64,000 bases of DNA from Mangrovimicrobium sp033283325 (GCA_033283325.1 JAWMQO010000003.1:434001-498000), one strand, 5' to 3'. Positions 34,728 to 43,934 are shown, counted from the stretch's first letter. The notes: a model not told the origin generated them from the letters alone. Numbers and translations are program-made.

Positions 34728-36293
34728 ATGCGAGGAATAGCACCTTTCCAGTCATCCTTTCGTCTAATGACCTGCCTGGCGGTACTCTGGCTCAGTGCCT
34801 GCGCGGCGCTGCCCTCCCTCGACGACCGCTCGCCGAGCTACGCCCTGCCGGCGGGAACGCAGACCGCCGCCTCCATGGCCTTGCAGCCCCTGCTGGCGGA
34901 ACACCCCGGACAGTCCGGTTTCAGGACACTGGCCGATGGCGAAGATGCCTTCATCGCGCGCATACGCATCATCGACGCCGCACAGAAGACCGTGGATGCC
35001 CAGTATTACATCTGGCACGACGACGGTACCGGGCGGGTGCTGCGCCACCGCCTCGTGCTGGCGGCGGACCGCGGCGTGAGGGTACGGCTGCTGCTGGACG
35101 ACCTCGACACCGCCGGCAAGGACCAGACCCTGCGCACCCTGGACTTTCACCCCAACATCGAAGTCCGTGTGTTCAATCCCTTCGCCAACCGCGCGCAGCG
35201 GGTCGGGGATTTTGTCGGCGATACCGCCCGGATCAACCGGCGCATGCACAACAAGACATTGACCGTGGACGGGCAGCTGAGCATCTTCGGCGGCCGCAAT
35301 ATCGGCAACGAGTATTTCGCCGCGGGCGAGGAACTGGGCTTCGGCGACATGGATGCGCTGGCCATCGGCCCTGTCGCAGCTGAAATCAACAGCCAGTTCG
35401 ACCTTTACTGGAACAGTGCGTGGGCCTACCCGATCAGCAGCTTCGACTGGGATTCACCGATTAGCGACGCCGACCTGCAGGACTACCGCGCCACCTCTGC
35501 CAATTACATGGAAGAGGCGAGACAGTCGGAATACGCCGCTGTGTTGCAATCCTATGAACTCAGCGAGAGCAGGCTGGACGAGATCGACTGGGTCTGGTCG
35601 GAGTGGGTCCTGGTCTATGACCAGCCGGAAAAGGTCGTCGCCAGGGAGGTAAGCGCGGAGACCCACCTCGCACCGCGCCTGAAACAGGGGCTGGACCGCA
35701 CCCGCAGCGACCTCGTCATCGTCTCGCCCTACTTCGTGCCCGGCGAGTGGTTCACCGATTACCTGACGGGGATGGTCGAACGCGGCGTCCGCGTCCGCGT
35801 GCTGACCAACTCACTCGCCGCCAACGACGTCGCACTGGTCCACGCGGGCTATATGCGCTACCGGGAAGACCTGCTCCGGGGCGGTGTCGAACTCTACGAG
35901 TACCGCGCCGACGCGGACCAGGTGGCCCGGCGGGAGCGTGGTATCGAGCATATCGGCGCCTCCAGGGCGAGCCTCCACGGCAAGTTCTTCGGCTTCGACA
36001 AAACTCATATATTCATCGGCTCTTTCAACCTGGACGGTCGCTCGACCCGGCTCAACACCGAACTCGGGGTCTACTACGCCAGCCCGCAGCAAGCGTTGAA
36101 ACTGTCAGAAGGCTTTGATTCGTTGGCCATTCGCATCGCCTACCGCCTGAGCCTCGATGAGTCCGGCGGCCTGCGCTGGACGACCCTCAACGAGGGCGTG
36201 GAGACCAGTATCGATCACGAGCCCGATACCAGTGGATGGATGCGTTTCAAGACGAAGCTACTGTCCTGGATCGTGCCGGAGTCGCAGCTCTAG
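34728..36293 (+). CDS. Phospholipase D family lipoprotein (cardiolipin synthase C-like)
   Basis: A 521-residue protein with two PLD domains. The HKD motifs are HNKTLTVDGQLSIFGGRNIGNEYF (about residue 180) and HGKFFGFDKTHIFIGSFNLDGRS (about 415). The N-terminus has a lipobox, WLSAC, predicting a lipoprotein anchored by Cys22 or so. Members like ClsC/YmdC make cardiolipin; others cleave or exchange phospholipid heads. The ATG at 34728 has a GAGAGGAG site. It is followed by a convergent SRPBCC gene after 22 bp. Confidence 0.9.
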   Translation: MRGIAPFQSSFRLMTCLAVLWLSACAALPSLDDRSPSYALPAGTQTAASMALQPLLAEHPGQSGFRTLADGEDAFIARIRIIDAAQKTVDAQYYIWHDDGTGRVLRHRLVLAADRGVRVRLLLDDLDTAGKDQTLRTLDFHPNIEVRVFNPFANRAQRVGDFVGDTARINRRMHNKTLTVDGQLSIFGGRNIGNEYFAAGEELGFGDMDALAIGPVAAEINSQFDLYWNSAWAYPISSFDWDSPISDADLQDYRATSANYMEEARQSEYAAVLQSYELSESRLDEIDWVWSEWVLVYDQPEKVVAREVSAETHLAPRLKQGLDRTRSDLVIVSPYFVPGEWFTDYLTGMVERGVRVRVLTNSLAANDVALVHAGYMRYREDLLRGGVELYEYRADADQVARRERGIEHIGASRASLHGKFFGFDKTHIFIGSFNLDGRSTRLNTELGVYYASPQQALKLSEGFDSLAIRIAYRLSLDESGGLRWTTLNEGVETSIDHEPDTSGWMRFKTKLLSWIVPESQL

Positions 36294-36315
36294 AACCCGC
36301 CCCGGCGCGACAGGC

Positions 36316-36843
36316 TCAGGTTTTCGCGGCACCCCAGATGAGTCGCGAAAACCAGCGCGCGATACGCGCGAAGAGCGACAACTTCGGCGCCTGAGGGATT
36401 CCCTGGCCGGACTCGATATCCGACTTCAACTTGCCGGAAAAGGCCTTGGCCATCTGCGGCAGCAGCGGTTTGCACATCGCCTCCCACATCGGCGCCATAG
36501 CGCCGCTACCGGACACGGTCAATTGCAGGGTGATTTCCGTAGCCGCGTCACCCTGCTTCTGCGCAGTGTAGGAACCGCTGCCGGTCACCGGCTCGGATTC
36601 CAGTTTGTAGGTGAAGTCGACCCGTCCCGGGCCATCCCAGTTATGGACGTCCACGAGTACGTTGACGGTCTTGATCATGCCGCCAGCACCGACCTTGATC
36701 ACCCATTTTGAGTTGCGCTCGTCGATGACTTCACAGTCACTGCAACCGGGAAACAGCAGCGCCCACTTGCGGATGTCCCGCACATAGTCCCAGACAGGGT
36801 CGATCCCGGTATCAATGGTGACCGAGTGTTCAGCTTCAATCAT
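36316..36843 (-). CDS. SRPBCC (CoxG-like) family protein
   Basis: A 175-residue START-fold protein: EAEHSVTIDTGIDPVWDYVRDIRKWALLFPGC, then a beta-rich middle and an amphipathic C-terminal helix (KLSLFARIARWFSRLIW) that may touch the membrane. It resembles carbon monoxide dehydrogenase subunit G-type proteins, which bind hydrophobic ligands, but no dehydrogenase genes are near. It starts 18 bp after the stop of the TauD-type gene on the same strand, suggesting co-transcription. Confidence 0.8.
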   Translation of the reverse strand: MIEAEHSVTIDTGIDPVWDYVRDIRKWALLFPGCSDCEVIDERNSKWVIKVGAGGMIKTVNVLVDVHNWDGPGRVDFTYKLESEPVTGSGSYTAQKQGDAATEITLQLTVSGSGAMAPMWEAMCKPLLPQMAKAFSGKLKSDIESGQGIPQAPKLSLFARIARWFSRLIWGAAKT

Positions 36844-36861
36844 ATTTCCGCTTCGCTAACT

Positions 36862-37674
36862 TCAGGAAAAGGCTTCTTCGCCAATCAGGGTGGTTCGGTG
36901 CATCTCGCGTCCGCTGTCCAGTGGATAGGGCTCGGCCCGGTGCAGTACACCAGTATTGTCCCAGATCACCAGGTCGCCCACGTTCCATTCGTGGCGGTAG
37001 ACGAAGCGGGGCCGGGTAGTCCACGCGAGCAGTTCTTCGATGAGCGCGTCGCTTTCGGCCCTGTCCATACCCACCACGTGGGAGGCATGACAGCCGATCA
37101 CCAGTGACTTGCGGCCGGAGGCGTGGGTCCAGACCAGGCTGTGGGTGCGATCGGGAATACTGCGCCAGTAGGCGAGGTTTGCCTCGGTCCTTTCGATGCC
37201 CGCGCGGCTCATGGAAGTTTCCACGCTGTGCACGACTTTCAGGCCGTCGATTCGAGCTTTCATTTCATCGGAGAGCGTATCGTAGGCCGCGTAGGAATTG
37301 GCGAATTCGGTCTGGCCACCCACCTCGGAAAGTTTGATGCCCGTGAGTAGGGAAGCGAAGACGGGTACGGAATCGTGGGTGCCGTCCATGTGCCAGAGGA
37401 ATGAGCCCTTGAGATAGTCGCCGCGCTCGTTGGTCTTCTTGTCCAGGGAGATTTTGAAGATGCCCTTCTCGCCCTCTTCCCGGACATCCCCCATCAAACC
37501 TGCCAGGCTGACCTGCTGCTCGTCGCTCAGGCCCAGTTCCTTGAACACCAGAACACCGCGCTGTACCAGCAGGTCGCGCAACTCACGGCCGACCTCGGGC
37601 TGCACCAGGGCGGCGGGTTCAGCGCGCACCTGCGAGCCGATCTCTTCTTTCAGCTTGCTTACTTCAAATGCCAT
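36862..37674 (-). CDS. TauD/TfdA family 2-oxoglutarate-dependent dioxygenase
   Basis: A 270-residue non-haem Fe(II) dioxygenase. The iron facial triad is WHMDGTH (His and Asp) and HRAEPYP (distal His); the 2-oxoglutarate-binding arginine follows in MHRTTL. It oxidises an unknown substrate with 2-oxoglutarate as co-substrate. It is likely co-transcribed with the SRPBCC protein gene downstream. Confidence 0.9.
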   Translation of the reverse strand: MAFEVSKLKEEIGSQVRAEPAALVQPEVGRELRDLLVQRGVLVFKELGLSDEQQVSLAGLMGDVREEGEKGIFKISLDKKTNERGDYLKGSFLWHMDGTHDSVPVFASLLTGIKLSEVGGQTEFANSYAAYDTLSDEMKARIDGLKVVHSVETSMSRAGIERTEANLAYWRSIPDRTHSLVWTHASGRKSLVIGCHASHVVGMDRAESDALIEELLAWTTRPRFVYRHEWNVGDLVIWDNTGVLHRAEPYPLDSGREMHRTTLIGEEAFS

Positions 37675-37826
37675 ATTATTCTCCTGTAGCTGAATTTATG
37701 ATACGGCACAGTTCGTTTTATGGTCAAGCACAGCGTCATTGCTGTGGCCTTCGGGGAATCGAAGGGAAGCCGGCAACTCACGCGCCGGAGCGCCAGCCGA
37801 CACTGCCGGCGGGCCTGGGGAGGATG

Positions 37827-38546
37827 CTAGAAGAATTCGTATTCCAGGTTCACTTTCCAGGTAATGTCGGGCGTGTCGTCCTTCAGGCCGAAAACCGGAC
37901 CGAACTCCCAGATCAGCTTGCGTCCCACGCCGAAGCGGTATTCCCCGAGTAGCTGGGGCCCGAGGCCGGTCGTCATGTCCGACTGGAACAGTTCCAGCGC
38001 CGGCTCAAGGTGACGCTTGTAGCGGTAACGCAGCTGGGCAGACAGCGCAGTTTCCAGTTCGTTATCGATCGCCTCCCCCCACTCGTAGATCAGGGAAAGA
38101 TTCGCGGTGCCGACCCAGCGCCCCCACTCATGCAAAGCGATCAGTGTCGTTGCGGCTTCCCAGACTGGCTCGTCATATTCACTTTCCCGTTCCAGTTCGA
38201 ACATCAGCCCCCAATCGTTGGCGTATTCACCCTGGTCGCTGAGCTGCCACTTCAGCTCGAGTTCGTAGGCGGAAACATCGAAGTCGCTGTCGGGTCCGTC
38301 GCTGGCGACGACGTAGGCCTCGACGAACAGACGCTCGGCGATCGCCTGCCCGTAGGCCAGCTTGTGGTAAGTGCGCCCGTCCACCTGGTCGTTATCATCG
38401 GTCTCGTGCAGGAGGCGGTACTCGATCTCCTTCTCCAGCGGCTGTACATAGGGATCGTAGACCTTGTCTATGCTCGAACCATCCGCCAGCGCACCGGCGC
38501 TCAGGACCGCCAGGGCCAGCGCAGCCGGCTGCAAGAAGTGCCTCAC
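37827..38546 (-). CDS. Predicted exported beta-rich protein of the iron cluster
   Basis: A 239-residue protein with a signal peptide (FLQPAALALAVLSAGALADG) and alternating strands ending in an aromatic residue (NLEYEFF), as in small outer-membrane barrels (SLSLIYEWG, LRYRYKRHLEPALELFQ, LLGEYRFGVGRKLIWEFGPVFG). The GTG start overlaps the TGA of the FTR1 gene in a GTGA arrangement, which decides the start and implies translational coupling. It is the last gene of the ten-gene run. I infer an envelope role with the permease; no homologue with known function comes to mind. Confidence 0.75.
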   Translation of the reverse strand: MRHFLQPAALALAVLSAGALADGSSIDKVYDPYVQPLEKEIEYRLLHETDDNDQVDGRTYHKLAYGQAIAERLFVEAYVVASDGPDSDFDVSAYELELKWQLSDQGEYANDWGLMFELERESEYDEPVWEAATTLIALHEWGRWVGTANLSLIYEWGEAIDNELETALSAQLRYRYKRHLEPALELFQSDMTTGLGPQLLGEYRFGVGRKLIWEFGPVFGLKDDTPDITWKVNLEYEFF

Positions 38547-39337
38547 GCCATCACCTCGCTCGCCCCGCCCCGGCGCCGGCTCGAACTTCCCACCAGCGCG
38601 GCCAGCGTCATCGCGGACAGGGCCAGGCAATAGACGATGACCTCAACCGAGGTCGGGGTGGATTCATACCCGAACACCGCGTAGAGCAACTGGCCGACGA
38701 TGGAGCGCTCCTCGAGCAGGGGGTCACTGTCCCAGAGAACCCTGCCCGCGCTTATCCAGTCGGACTGGATGAGCAGCCCGGTTGCCTGTAGCGTCATGCC
38801 GGCCGCGATCAGGATGAGGAGCAGCGACTGCGCCCTGCGAGCGGCCCGCGGTTCCAGAGACACACAAACATAATAGGCGATCGCACCGGCGCTCATGCCT
38901 ACTGCCAGGCCCATGAATCCGCTGGTAAACACACTCGCCAGGTTGCCGCCGCCCTGCAGGTAGCCGGCGTAAAACACGAATATCTCGCTGCCTTCGCGAC
39001 TGACCGCGCAGGCCACCGAGAGCACCAGCAGGGGCCTCAGGCTGGCGCAAGCGGGACCGGGACAAAAATACTGGAGCAGTACGATCAGCAGTAACTGCAG
39101 GTAGATGAGGTATTGCAGCCCGGCATTCAACAGTTCCTGCCCGGTGTAATCGAAGGCCTCGGAGATCACCGCCAGGTTGGCGCCATAGAGCCAGGCACCG
39201 GCGATGCCCATCGCCAGCGCGGGAAAGAGCCAGCCGAAACCGATCCTGGAGTGCCGGCTCAGCGAGAGCAGCACGCCAATGACCACACTGGCTTCCAGCG
39301 TCTCGCGCAACACGATTACGACTATATCCAATAACAT
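38543..39337 (-). CDS. FTR1-family high-affinity iron permease
   Basis: A 264-residue, seven-helix permease. Both REXXE iron-binding motifs of the family are present: RETLE at 11-15 and REGSE at 114-118. FTR1 proteins carry ferric iron across the membrane, usually after oxidation by an associated protein, as in EfeUOB or FtrABCD. Here it follows a cupredoxin gene by 5-7 bp and overlaps the barrel gene downstream, so uptake partners are probably these two. Confidence 0.92.
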   Translation of the reverse strand: MLLDIVVIVLRETLEASVVIGVLLSLSRHSRIGFGWLFPALAMGIAGAWLYGANLAVISEAFDYTGQELLNAGLQYLIYLQLLLIVLLQYFCPGPACASLRPLLVLSVACAVSREGSEIFVFYAGYLQGGGNLASVFTSGFMGLAVGMSAGAIAYYVCVSLEPRAARRAQSLLLILIAAGMTLQATGLLIQSDWISAGRVLWDSDPLLEERSIVGQLLYAVFGYESTPTSVEVIVYCLALSAMTLAALVGSSSRRRGGASEVMA

Positions 39338-39344
39338 TGTGTAC

Positions 39345-39674
39345 CTATTTCACAATGATCTTGCCCTGGGCGGTCGACATATTGAACTCGCCGAAGTAAG
39401 GGTAAACGCCCGCATCGAGGGGACCGATGTAGATGACGGTCTTGCGTCCCCCCATGACGACTTTCTCCCGGTTGAGCTCGTAACTCTCGAATTCTTCCGG
39501 GGTATCGTCGCGATTGATCACCACCAGCCTGACTTTGGTATCCGCCGGGACTTCCAGCTCCGCCGGGTAGAACAGGTGGTTCTCGATGACGATTTCAAAT
39601 GTCGGCGTTTCCGCCAGGGCGCCCGCTGCACAGAGCAATACCGGGAGACTGATCAGCTGCCGCAAGTACTTCAC
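39345..39674 (-). CDS. Cupredoxin-fold periplasmic protein (EfeO/FtrB-like)
   Basis: A 109-residue exported protein with a signal peptide (LISLPVLLCAAGALA) and an EfeO-type cupredoxin domain (FEIVIENHLFYPAELEVPADTKVRLVVINRD to YPYFGEFNMSTAQGKIIV). The copper ligand set is not obvious: there is no cysteine in the mature part, and the only usable residues near the usual place are Met and Glu in FGEFNM. The GTG start overlaps the TGA of the kinase gene (GTGA). Together with FTR1 it suggests an Ftr-type iron uptake system. Confidence 0.82.
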   Translation of the reverse strand: MKYLRQLISLPVLLCAAGALAETPTFEIVIENHLFYPAELEVPADTKVRLVVINRDDTPEEFESYELNREKVVMGGRKTVIYIGPLDAGVYPYFGEFNMSTAQGKIIVK

Positions 39675-40993
39675 TGGCCCACACTCCCCCCGCTCGCCGG
39701 AAAACAGACCTTGACGGCCAGACCGCCAAGCGACGAAGAGCTGGAAAAACTCAGCTCGCCGCGAAATACCTCGACCACGAAAGCGACAATCGACAGGCCG
39801 AGGCCGCTGCCGGTGACCTGTGAACTGTGCCGGTCCCCGCCCACCCGGTAAAAGCGATCCAGCACCCTGGAGTATTCCGATGGCGGAATACCCGGCCCCG
39901 AGTCCTCCACCAGTATGCAGGAGCGCTCTCCCTCGCTGAATACGGACACCAGCACACGTCCCTGCTCCGGCGCGTACTTGGACGCGTTGTCGATCAGGTT
40001 GCGCAGCATTATCGCCAGGGGAACCGGATCCGCCAGAACGGCGGCCTGGCTGCCCTGCAATTCGATGCCCTGGCCCTTGAGGGCGACGCCCTCGTAGACC
40101 TCGGCGATCACCTGCTGCGCGAGCGGGTACAGGTCGCAGCGCACCCATTCCGAGTCATCCGCGTCGTTCAGTACCCGGTGGAGGGTCAGCAGCTGTTCGA
40201 TACAGTGCTCCATGCGCTCGGCGGCGCGGCCGAGGCTGCGCAACTCCTCGCTGTCGCCCGAAGCGGTAGCGAGGTTGTGCAGGTTGACCTTGAACACCGC
40301 GAGCGGTGTACGCAGTTCGTGCGCGGCGTCGGCGGAAAAGCGCTTCTCCTTTTCGAAAGCCCACTCGAGACGCTGGAACAGGTTATTCAGGGCAGACACG
40401 ATGGGGGCGAGTTCATCCGGATAGGAAGCACAGGGAAGCTGCCTGAAATCATGGGCGGCGCGATGGGAAATCGTGCCGGCGAGGCGCGCTATCGGCTTCA
40501 TACCCGCCCTCACGACTATCCATACCAGCAGGCCGAGAATCGGCAGCACCCAGACGATCGGGATGATCGCCCGCAACAGGATGTCCTCGGTGAGCCGGGC
40601 GTAGGCGTCCATGCGGGTGGCAACGATCACCACGGCGTCACTCGCCGGCAGTGACTGGCCGATTGCCCGCCAGCGCCGGCCCTGGTAGCTGACCTCGTGA
40701 AATTCTCCCTCGGCAGTGACCAGCAGGGATGGCGGCGACTGCGCCGATCCGGCCACCTGCCGGTCGCCGCGCCAGACCTGGTACAGGGTGTGCTGATCGT
40801 ACAGGCCTTCCGGTAGCACCGCCTCCGCATTGACCAGTTCGAGCAGGGTGTGCAGCTTTTCCAGAAGCTGCTGCTCCAGCACCCTGTCGGCAGCGCTGAG
40901 GCTATCGCGATAGCCCTGCAGGGCGGCGGTAAAATTGGCCAGGCAGATAACGGAGAGGGTGACAACCAGGAGGTAGCTGCGAATGGACTTCAT
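39671..40993 (-). CDS. Sensor histidine kinase (QseC/PmrB-like)
   Basis: A 440-residue membrane kinase: an N-terminal helix, a periplasmic region of about 120 residues, a second helix (IIPIVWVLPILGLLVWIVV) and cytoplasmic HAMP-like, HisKA and ATPase domains. The phosphorylated His is in ADAAHELRTPLA; N, G1 and G2 boxes are LRNLIDNASKYAPE, VEDSGPGIP and GSGLGLSI. The periplasmic part contains one ExxE (EFHE), the kind of motif by which PmrB senses ferric iron; this link is tentative. It overlaps the regulator gene upstream (ATGA) and the cupredoxin gene downstream (GTGA). Confidence 0.9.
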   Translation of the reverse strand: MKSIRSYLLVVTLSVICLANFTAALQGYRDSLSAADRVLEQQLLEKLHTLLELVNAEAVLPEGLYDQHTLYQVWRGDRQVAGSAQSPPSLLVTAEGEFHEVSYQGRRWRAIGQSLPASDAVVIVATRMDAYARLTEDILLRAIIPIVWVLPILGLLVWIVVRAGMKPIARLAGTISHRAAHDFRQLPCASYPDELAPIVSALNNLFQRLEWAFEKEKRFSADAAHELRTPLAVFKVNLHNLATASGDSEELRSLGRAAERMEHCIEQLLTLHRVLNDADDSEWVRCDLYPLAQQVIAEVYEGVALKGQGIELQGSQAAVLADPVPLAIMLRNLIDNASKYAPEQGRVLVSVFSEGERSCILVEDSGPGIPPSEYSRVLDRFYRVGGDRHSSQVTGSGLGLSIVAFVVEVFRGELSFSSSSSLGGLAVKVCFPASGGSVGQ

Positions 40994-41661
40994 CGGGCGG
41001 CTGGCTTCGCATCGATGGTATAACCGACGCCACGGATGGTCTTGATAAAGTTTTCAGGCAATTTCTTCCGCAGGTTGCTGATATGCACCTCGACTGCGTT
41101 GCTGCCAATGCTCTCGCCCCAGTGGTAGAGGTGGTTTTCCAGCATTTCCTTGGTTTTGACCCGCCCGGCATCCTCCATGAGCAATTTCAGGGTCATGTAT
41201 TCCTTGCGCGGCAGGCTGATCGGATCGCCATCCACCGTCAGGGTATGCGCCGCGGTGTCCAGCACCACATCACCGACCACGAGGTTACTGCTCTTTGCCG
41301 ATCCCTTGCGCCGACCCAGCGCCCGGATGCGGGCGAGCAGTTCGGCCATCTCGAAAGGTTTCACCAGGTAGTCGTCGGCACCGTGATCCAGTGCGGCCAC
41401 TTTGTCCTCGAGGCCGCTGCGGGCCGTCAATACCAGGGTGGAGACATCGTGGTCCGCACGGCACACCGAGGCGAGTACCTGCAGTCCATCCATATCCGGC
41501 AGGCCGAGATCAAGCACCACGACGTCCGGCCTGAGTTGTCGCAGGCTGGTTTTCGCCTGCTCGCCATCGGCGGCATGGGCAACGACAAAGCCCTCCGACT
41601 GCAGCGCTATTACCAGCCCCGCAGCAAGGTCTTTATCGTCCTCTACCAGCAATACTCTCAA
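40990..41661 (-). CDS. OmpR-family response regulator (QseB/PmrA-like)
   Basis: A 223-residue regulator with a receiver domain (phospho-acceptor Asp51 in VVVLDLGLP, acidic pair ED at 7-8, Lys in YLVKPFEMAEL) and a C-terminal winged helix (about 125-220). Its stop overlaps the kinase ATG. QseB/PmrA-type regulators bind tandem TTAA-containing half sites 11 bp apart; such an array precedes the first gene of this run at 46181-46208, so autoregulation of the whole cluster is likely. Confidence 0.92.
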   Translation of the reverse strand: MRVLLVEDDKDLAAGLVIALQSEGFVVAHAADGEQAKTSLRQLRPDVVVLDLGLPDMDGLQVLASVCRADHDVSTLVLTARSGLEDKVAALDHGADDYLVKPFEMAELLARIRALGRRKGSAKSSNLVVGDVVLDTAAHTLTVDGDPISLPRKEYMTLKLLMEDAGRVKTKEMLENHLYHWGESIGSNAVEVHISNLRKKLPENFIKTIRGVGYTIDAKPAAR

Positions 41662-41749
41662 TGCTTACTCTTGGCCACTGTGACTCCCGGACCCCAGCAA
41701 TCGCCGCCAACAATGCCGGTCGAACAGCAGCGCCACGGCGCACTTCCAC

Positions 41750-42397
41750 TTACTGCAAGTGCGCCTCCACCTCGGCGAGCACTTCCCGGGCTTCCTTGCG
41801 GCGCCCGTTGTCGGCGACTTCCCGCCCGGGGCGGGGATCAGCCGCGAGCGCCCGCATCAGGTGTTCCCTGGACTGCGCGTAGTGGCCCGCCTCAAACAGG
41901 AACTCAGCATAAAAATAATTCGGGTCGATTCCCTGGGGATTGAGCGCAAGCCCCTTCTTCAGCAGCTCTTCGGCCTTGTCATCGTCGCCAAAGCCAATCG
42001 GCCAACCCGGCACCTTGAAGTATAACGTACCCAGGCTGGTATAGGCCGAGCCATTCAGGACCTCGGGATCGAGCGAGATGCCTTTCTCGAAGTCCGCCCT
42101 GGCGGCTTTGGCGTATTTCAGCGCCCCCAGGCCGCCTTTCACGCCGGCGAAGGTCGATTCGATAATCCCGCGCCAGACATAGAGGGCTGCGTCGTCCGGA
42201 TTCCCGGCAATCATCGAATCCGCCGTATCCATTAATTCAAGGAAAGCGTTCACCTGCTCTTTTCCCGACAAGTTGTAATTGTCGATCGCCCATTGCTGCT
42301 GCAGGTAGGCGACACCGTCTTCACCAGCCTCCATGGCCTGAACCCCCGGCACAGCGAGCAGGGCCAGGGCCACTACAAAGGATTTTAGATAGTTCAT
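41750..42397 (-). CDS. Exported TPR-like protein
   Basis: A 215-residue protein with a signal peptide (YLKSFVVALALLAVPGVQA) and helical repeats of TPR type (ADFEKGISLDPEVLNGSAYTSLGTLYF, KAEELLKKGLALNPQGIDPNYFYAEFLFEAG). Its ATG overlaps the TGA of the SDR gene (ATGA), which fixes the start. It resembles TatT-like TPR proteins; a scaffold or binding role in the periplasm is a guess. Confidence 0.8.
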   Translation of the reverse strand: MNYLKSFVVALALLAVPGVQAMEAGEDGVAYLQQQWAIDNYNLSGKEQVNAFLELMDTADSMIAGNPDDAALYVWRGIIESTFAGVKGGLGALKYAKAARADFEKGISLDPEVLNGSAYTSLGTLYFKVPGWPIGFGDDDKAEELLKKGLALNPQGIDPNYFYAEFLFEAGHYAQSREHLMRALAADPRPGREVADNGRRKEAREVLAEVEAHLQ

Positions 42398-43215
42398 GGG
42401 GTCCTCCCGGGATTGGCCAGTTTTCCACCGGTGGTGCAATAGGCCTTGATGGTCTTCAGCTGCGACATGACCGCGCGGTCGACAAGCGAGGGAAACAGGG
42501 CATTGAGCCGAACGAAGAAAGCCTCCATACGGCCAAAGTAATAACGCCCCGAACCACTGCGCTGCAGGGCGGAAACGATTTTTCGGGCAACTGCCTCAGG
42601 GCTGTCCACCGCGTTGCCGAGTTCCTCGTTCATCTGGTTCATTGCGTCGCTGTTGAGGGCGGTGGCCGTGGCCCGCGGTGCGACGTAGATGACATCCACC
42701 TTGGAGTCGGAGAGTTCCCGCCGCAATGCTTCGGTGAAGCCGCGCAGGCCAAACTTGCTGGCACAGTAGAGGGTCGAGCCCGCATAGCCGATGCTGCCGA
42801 GGATCGACCCCACGTTGAGGATTGTCGCCCGCTCCCGCTGGCGCAGGACGCGGAGCATGGCCCGGCAGGTGTTGATGGGGGCGACAAGATTGGTGTTCAT
42901 GATCTGCGACACCATGTCCTGGTCACAGTCCTCGACGGTGGCGAGCGCGTTGACACCCAGGCAATTGACCAGGGTGTCCGCGCCGAAGGCCTCCGCCGCA
43001 TTTGCCAGGGCTTCCACCCCCTCCGCGCTCGTGAGGTCGGCGACCACCAGGCTGTGCTCCCCCCCCGCCAGGCTCGAGCGCAGGGCTTCCAGTTGCGGCA
43101 GCTTGCGTCCGCTCAGCAGCAGGCGACAACCCTGCGCCGCGAGCGCCGCGGCCAGGGCGCTGCCGATCCCACCGCTTGCGCCGGTGATCACGACCTTTCT
43201 GTTGTTCAGCTTCAT
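42394..43215 (-). CDS. SDR family oxidoreductase
   Basis: A 273-residue short-chain dehydrogenase with TGASGGIG near residue 12, a CLGVN in place of the usual NNAG, and the active site ILNVGSILGSIGYAGSTLYCASK (Ser, Tyr, Lys). The Arg in LSGRKLPQLE suggests NADP(H). C-terminal helix extends beyond the core as in membrane-associated fatty-acyl reductase relatives. It is the fourth gene of the thermostable-hemolysin cluster, 47 bp after the diiron-protein gene. Confidence 0.88.
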   Translation of the reverse strand: MKLNNRKVVITGASGGIGSALAAALAAQGCRLLLSGRKLPQLEALRSSLAGGEHSLVVADLTSAEGVEALANAAEAFGADTLVNCLGVNALATVEDCDQDMVSQIMNTNLVAPINTCRAMLRVLRQRERATILNVGSILGSIGYAGSTLYCASKFGLRGFTEALRRELSDSKVDVIYVAPRATATALNSDAMNQMNEELGNAVDSPEAVARKIVSALQRSGSGRYYFGRMEAFFVRLNALFPSLVDRAVMSQLKTIKAYCTTGGKLANPGRTP

Positions 43216-43262
43216 CTTTACTCCTTATTGACAGCGTGCGGGCTGCGTTATGCACGGGGCAA

Positions 43263-43934
43263 TCACGCTGCGATCAGTTCCACCTGCTCCGCGGACAGGT
43301 CGCGGAACAGGTTTCCATAGAGTGTGTAAAAGGCCTTGCAGGTATGGATGATCAGCGCCTGCTCGTCGGGCTCGACGATCCTGTTCATCAGCGATTCGAA
43401 AAACTTGACGTGATCCTGGTCCAGCTTGCCGTGGGAGCGCAGGTAGGTGAAAGCATTCGCCGGCAGCTTCAGCGACTGCTGAATCCTTTCCGCCGCCTGG
43501 TCGGCCAGGGCGATGCTGGTGCCTTCCAGCACGTTGACCATGCCAAAAAAGCCGAGGGGATTTACCCGGTTCACCGTGTCGTAGGCGTAGGACACCATCA
43601 GTTCCGTGGCCAGGATGGGTGTGCTGTTGCGCGCCTTTTCCCTGTCGAAACCACAGGCCGCAATGTCGTTGAGCACCCACTCCTGGTGGCCCAATTCCTC
43701 TTCGATGTACTCGGCAACGGCCTCTCGCAACCATTCCTTGTCGGCGGGCAGACGCGCGCCGGTCGCCATGAGCAGGGGCGTCGTGTGCCTGACGTGGTGG
43801 TAGGCCTGCTGCAGGAATGCGCCGTATTCGGCCAGGGAGATGGTTCCCTCGAGCGCGCGCGTTATCAGGGGCGCACCCAGCAGGTAGGCCCGCTGCTCCG
43901 TGGTTTCCGCCTGCAGCCTCTGGTAGAACGTCAT
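43263..43934 (-). CDS. TenA/haem-oxygenase-like diiron protein
   Basis: A 223-residue all-helical protein of the TENA/THI-4/PQQC fold, matching the iron-containing redox enzymes (haem-oxygenase-like diiron oxidases). Possible metal ligands are Glu79/Glu80 and His83 in EEELGHQEW, Glu137 in NVLEGTS, and His168, Asp172 and His175 in SHGKLDQDH. Relatives (UndA, BesC, SznF) cleave C-C bonds or N-oxygenate small acids. It lacks the cysteine of thiaminase TenA. It overlaps the ligase gene by 4 bp (ATGA), so it probably acts on the ligase product or substrate. Confidence 0.8.
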   Translation of the reverse strand: MTFYQRLQAETTEQRAYLLGAPLITRALEGTISLAEYGAFLQQAYHHVRHTTPLLMATGARLPADKEWLREAVAEYIEEELGHQEWVLNDIAACGFDREKARNSTPILATELMVSYAYDTVNRVNPLGFFGMVNVLEGTSIALADQAAERIQQSLKLPANAFTYLRSHGKLDQDHVKFFESLMNRIVEPDEQALIIHTCKAFYTLYGNLFRDLSAEQVELIAA

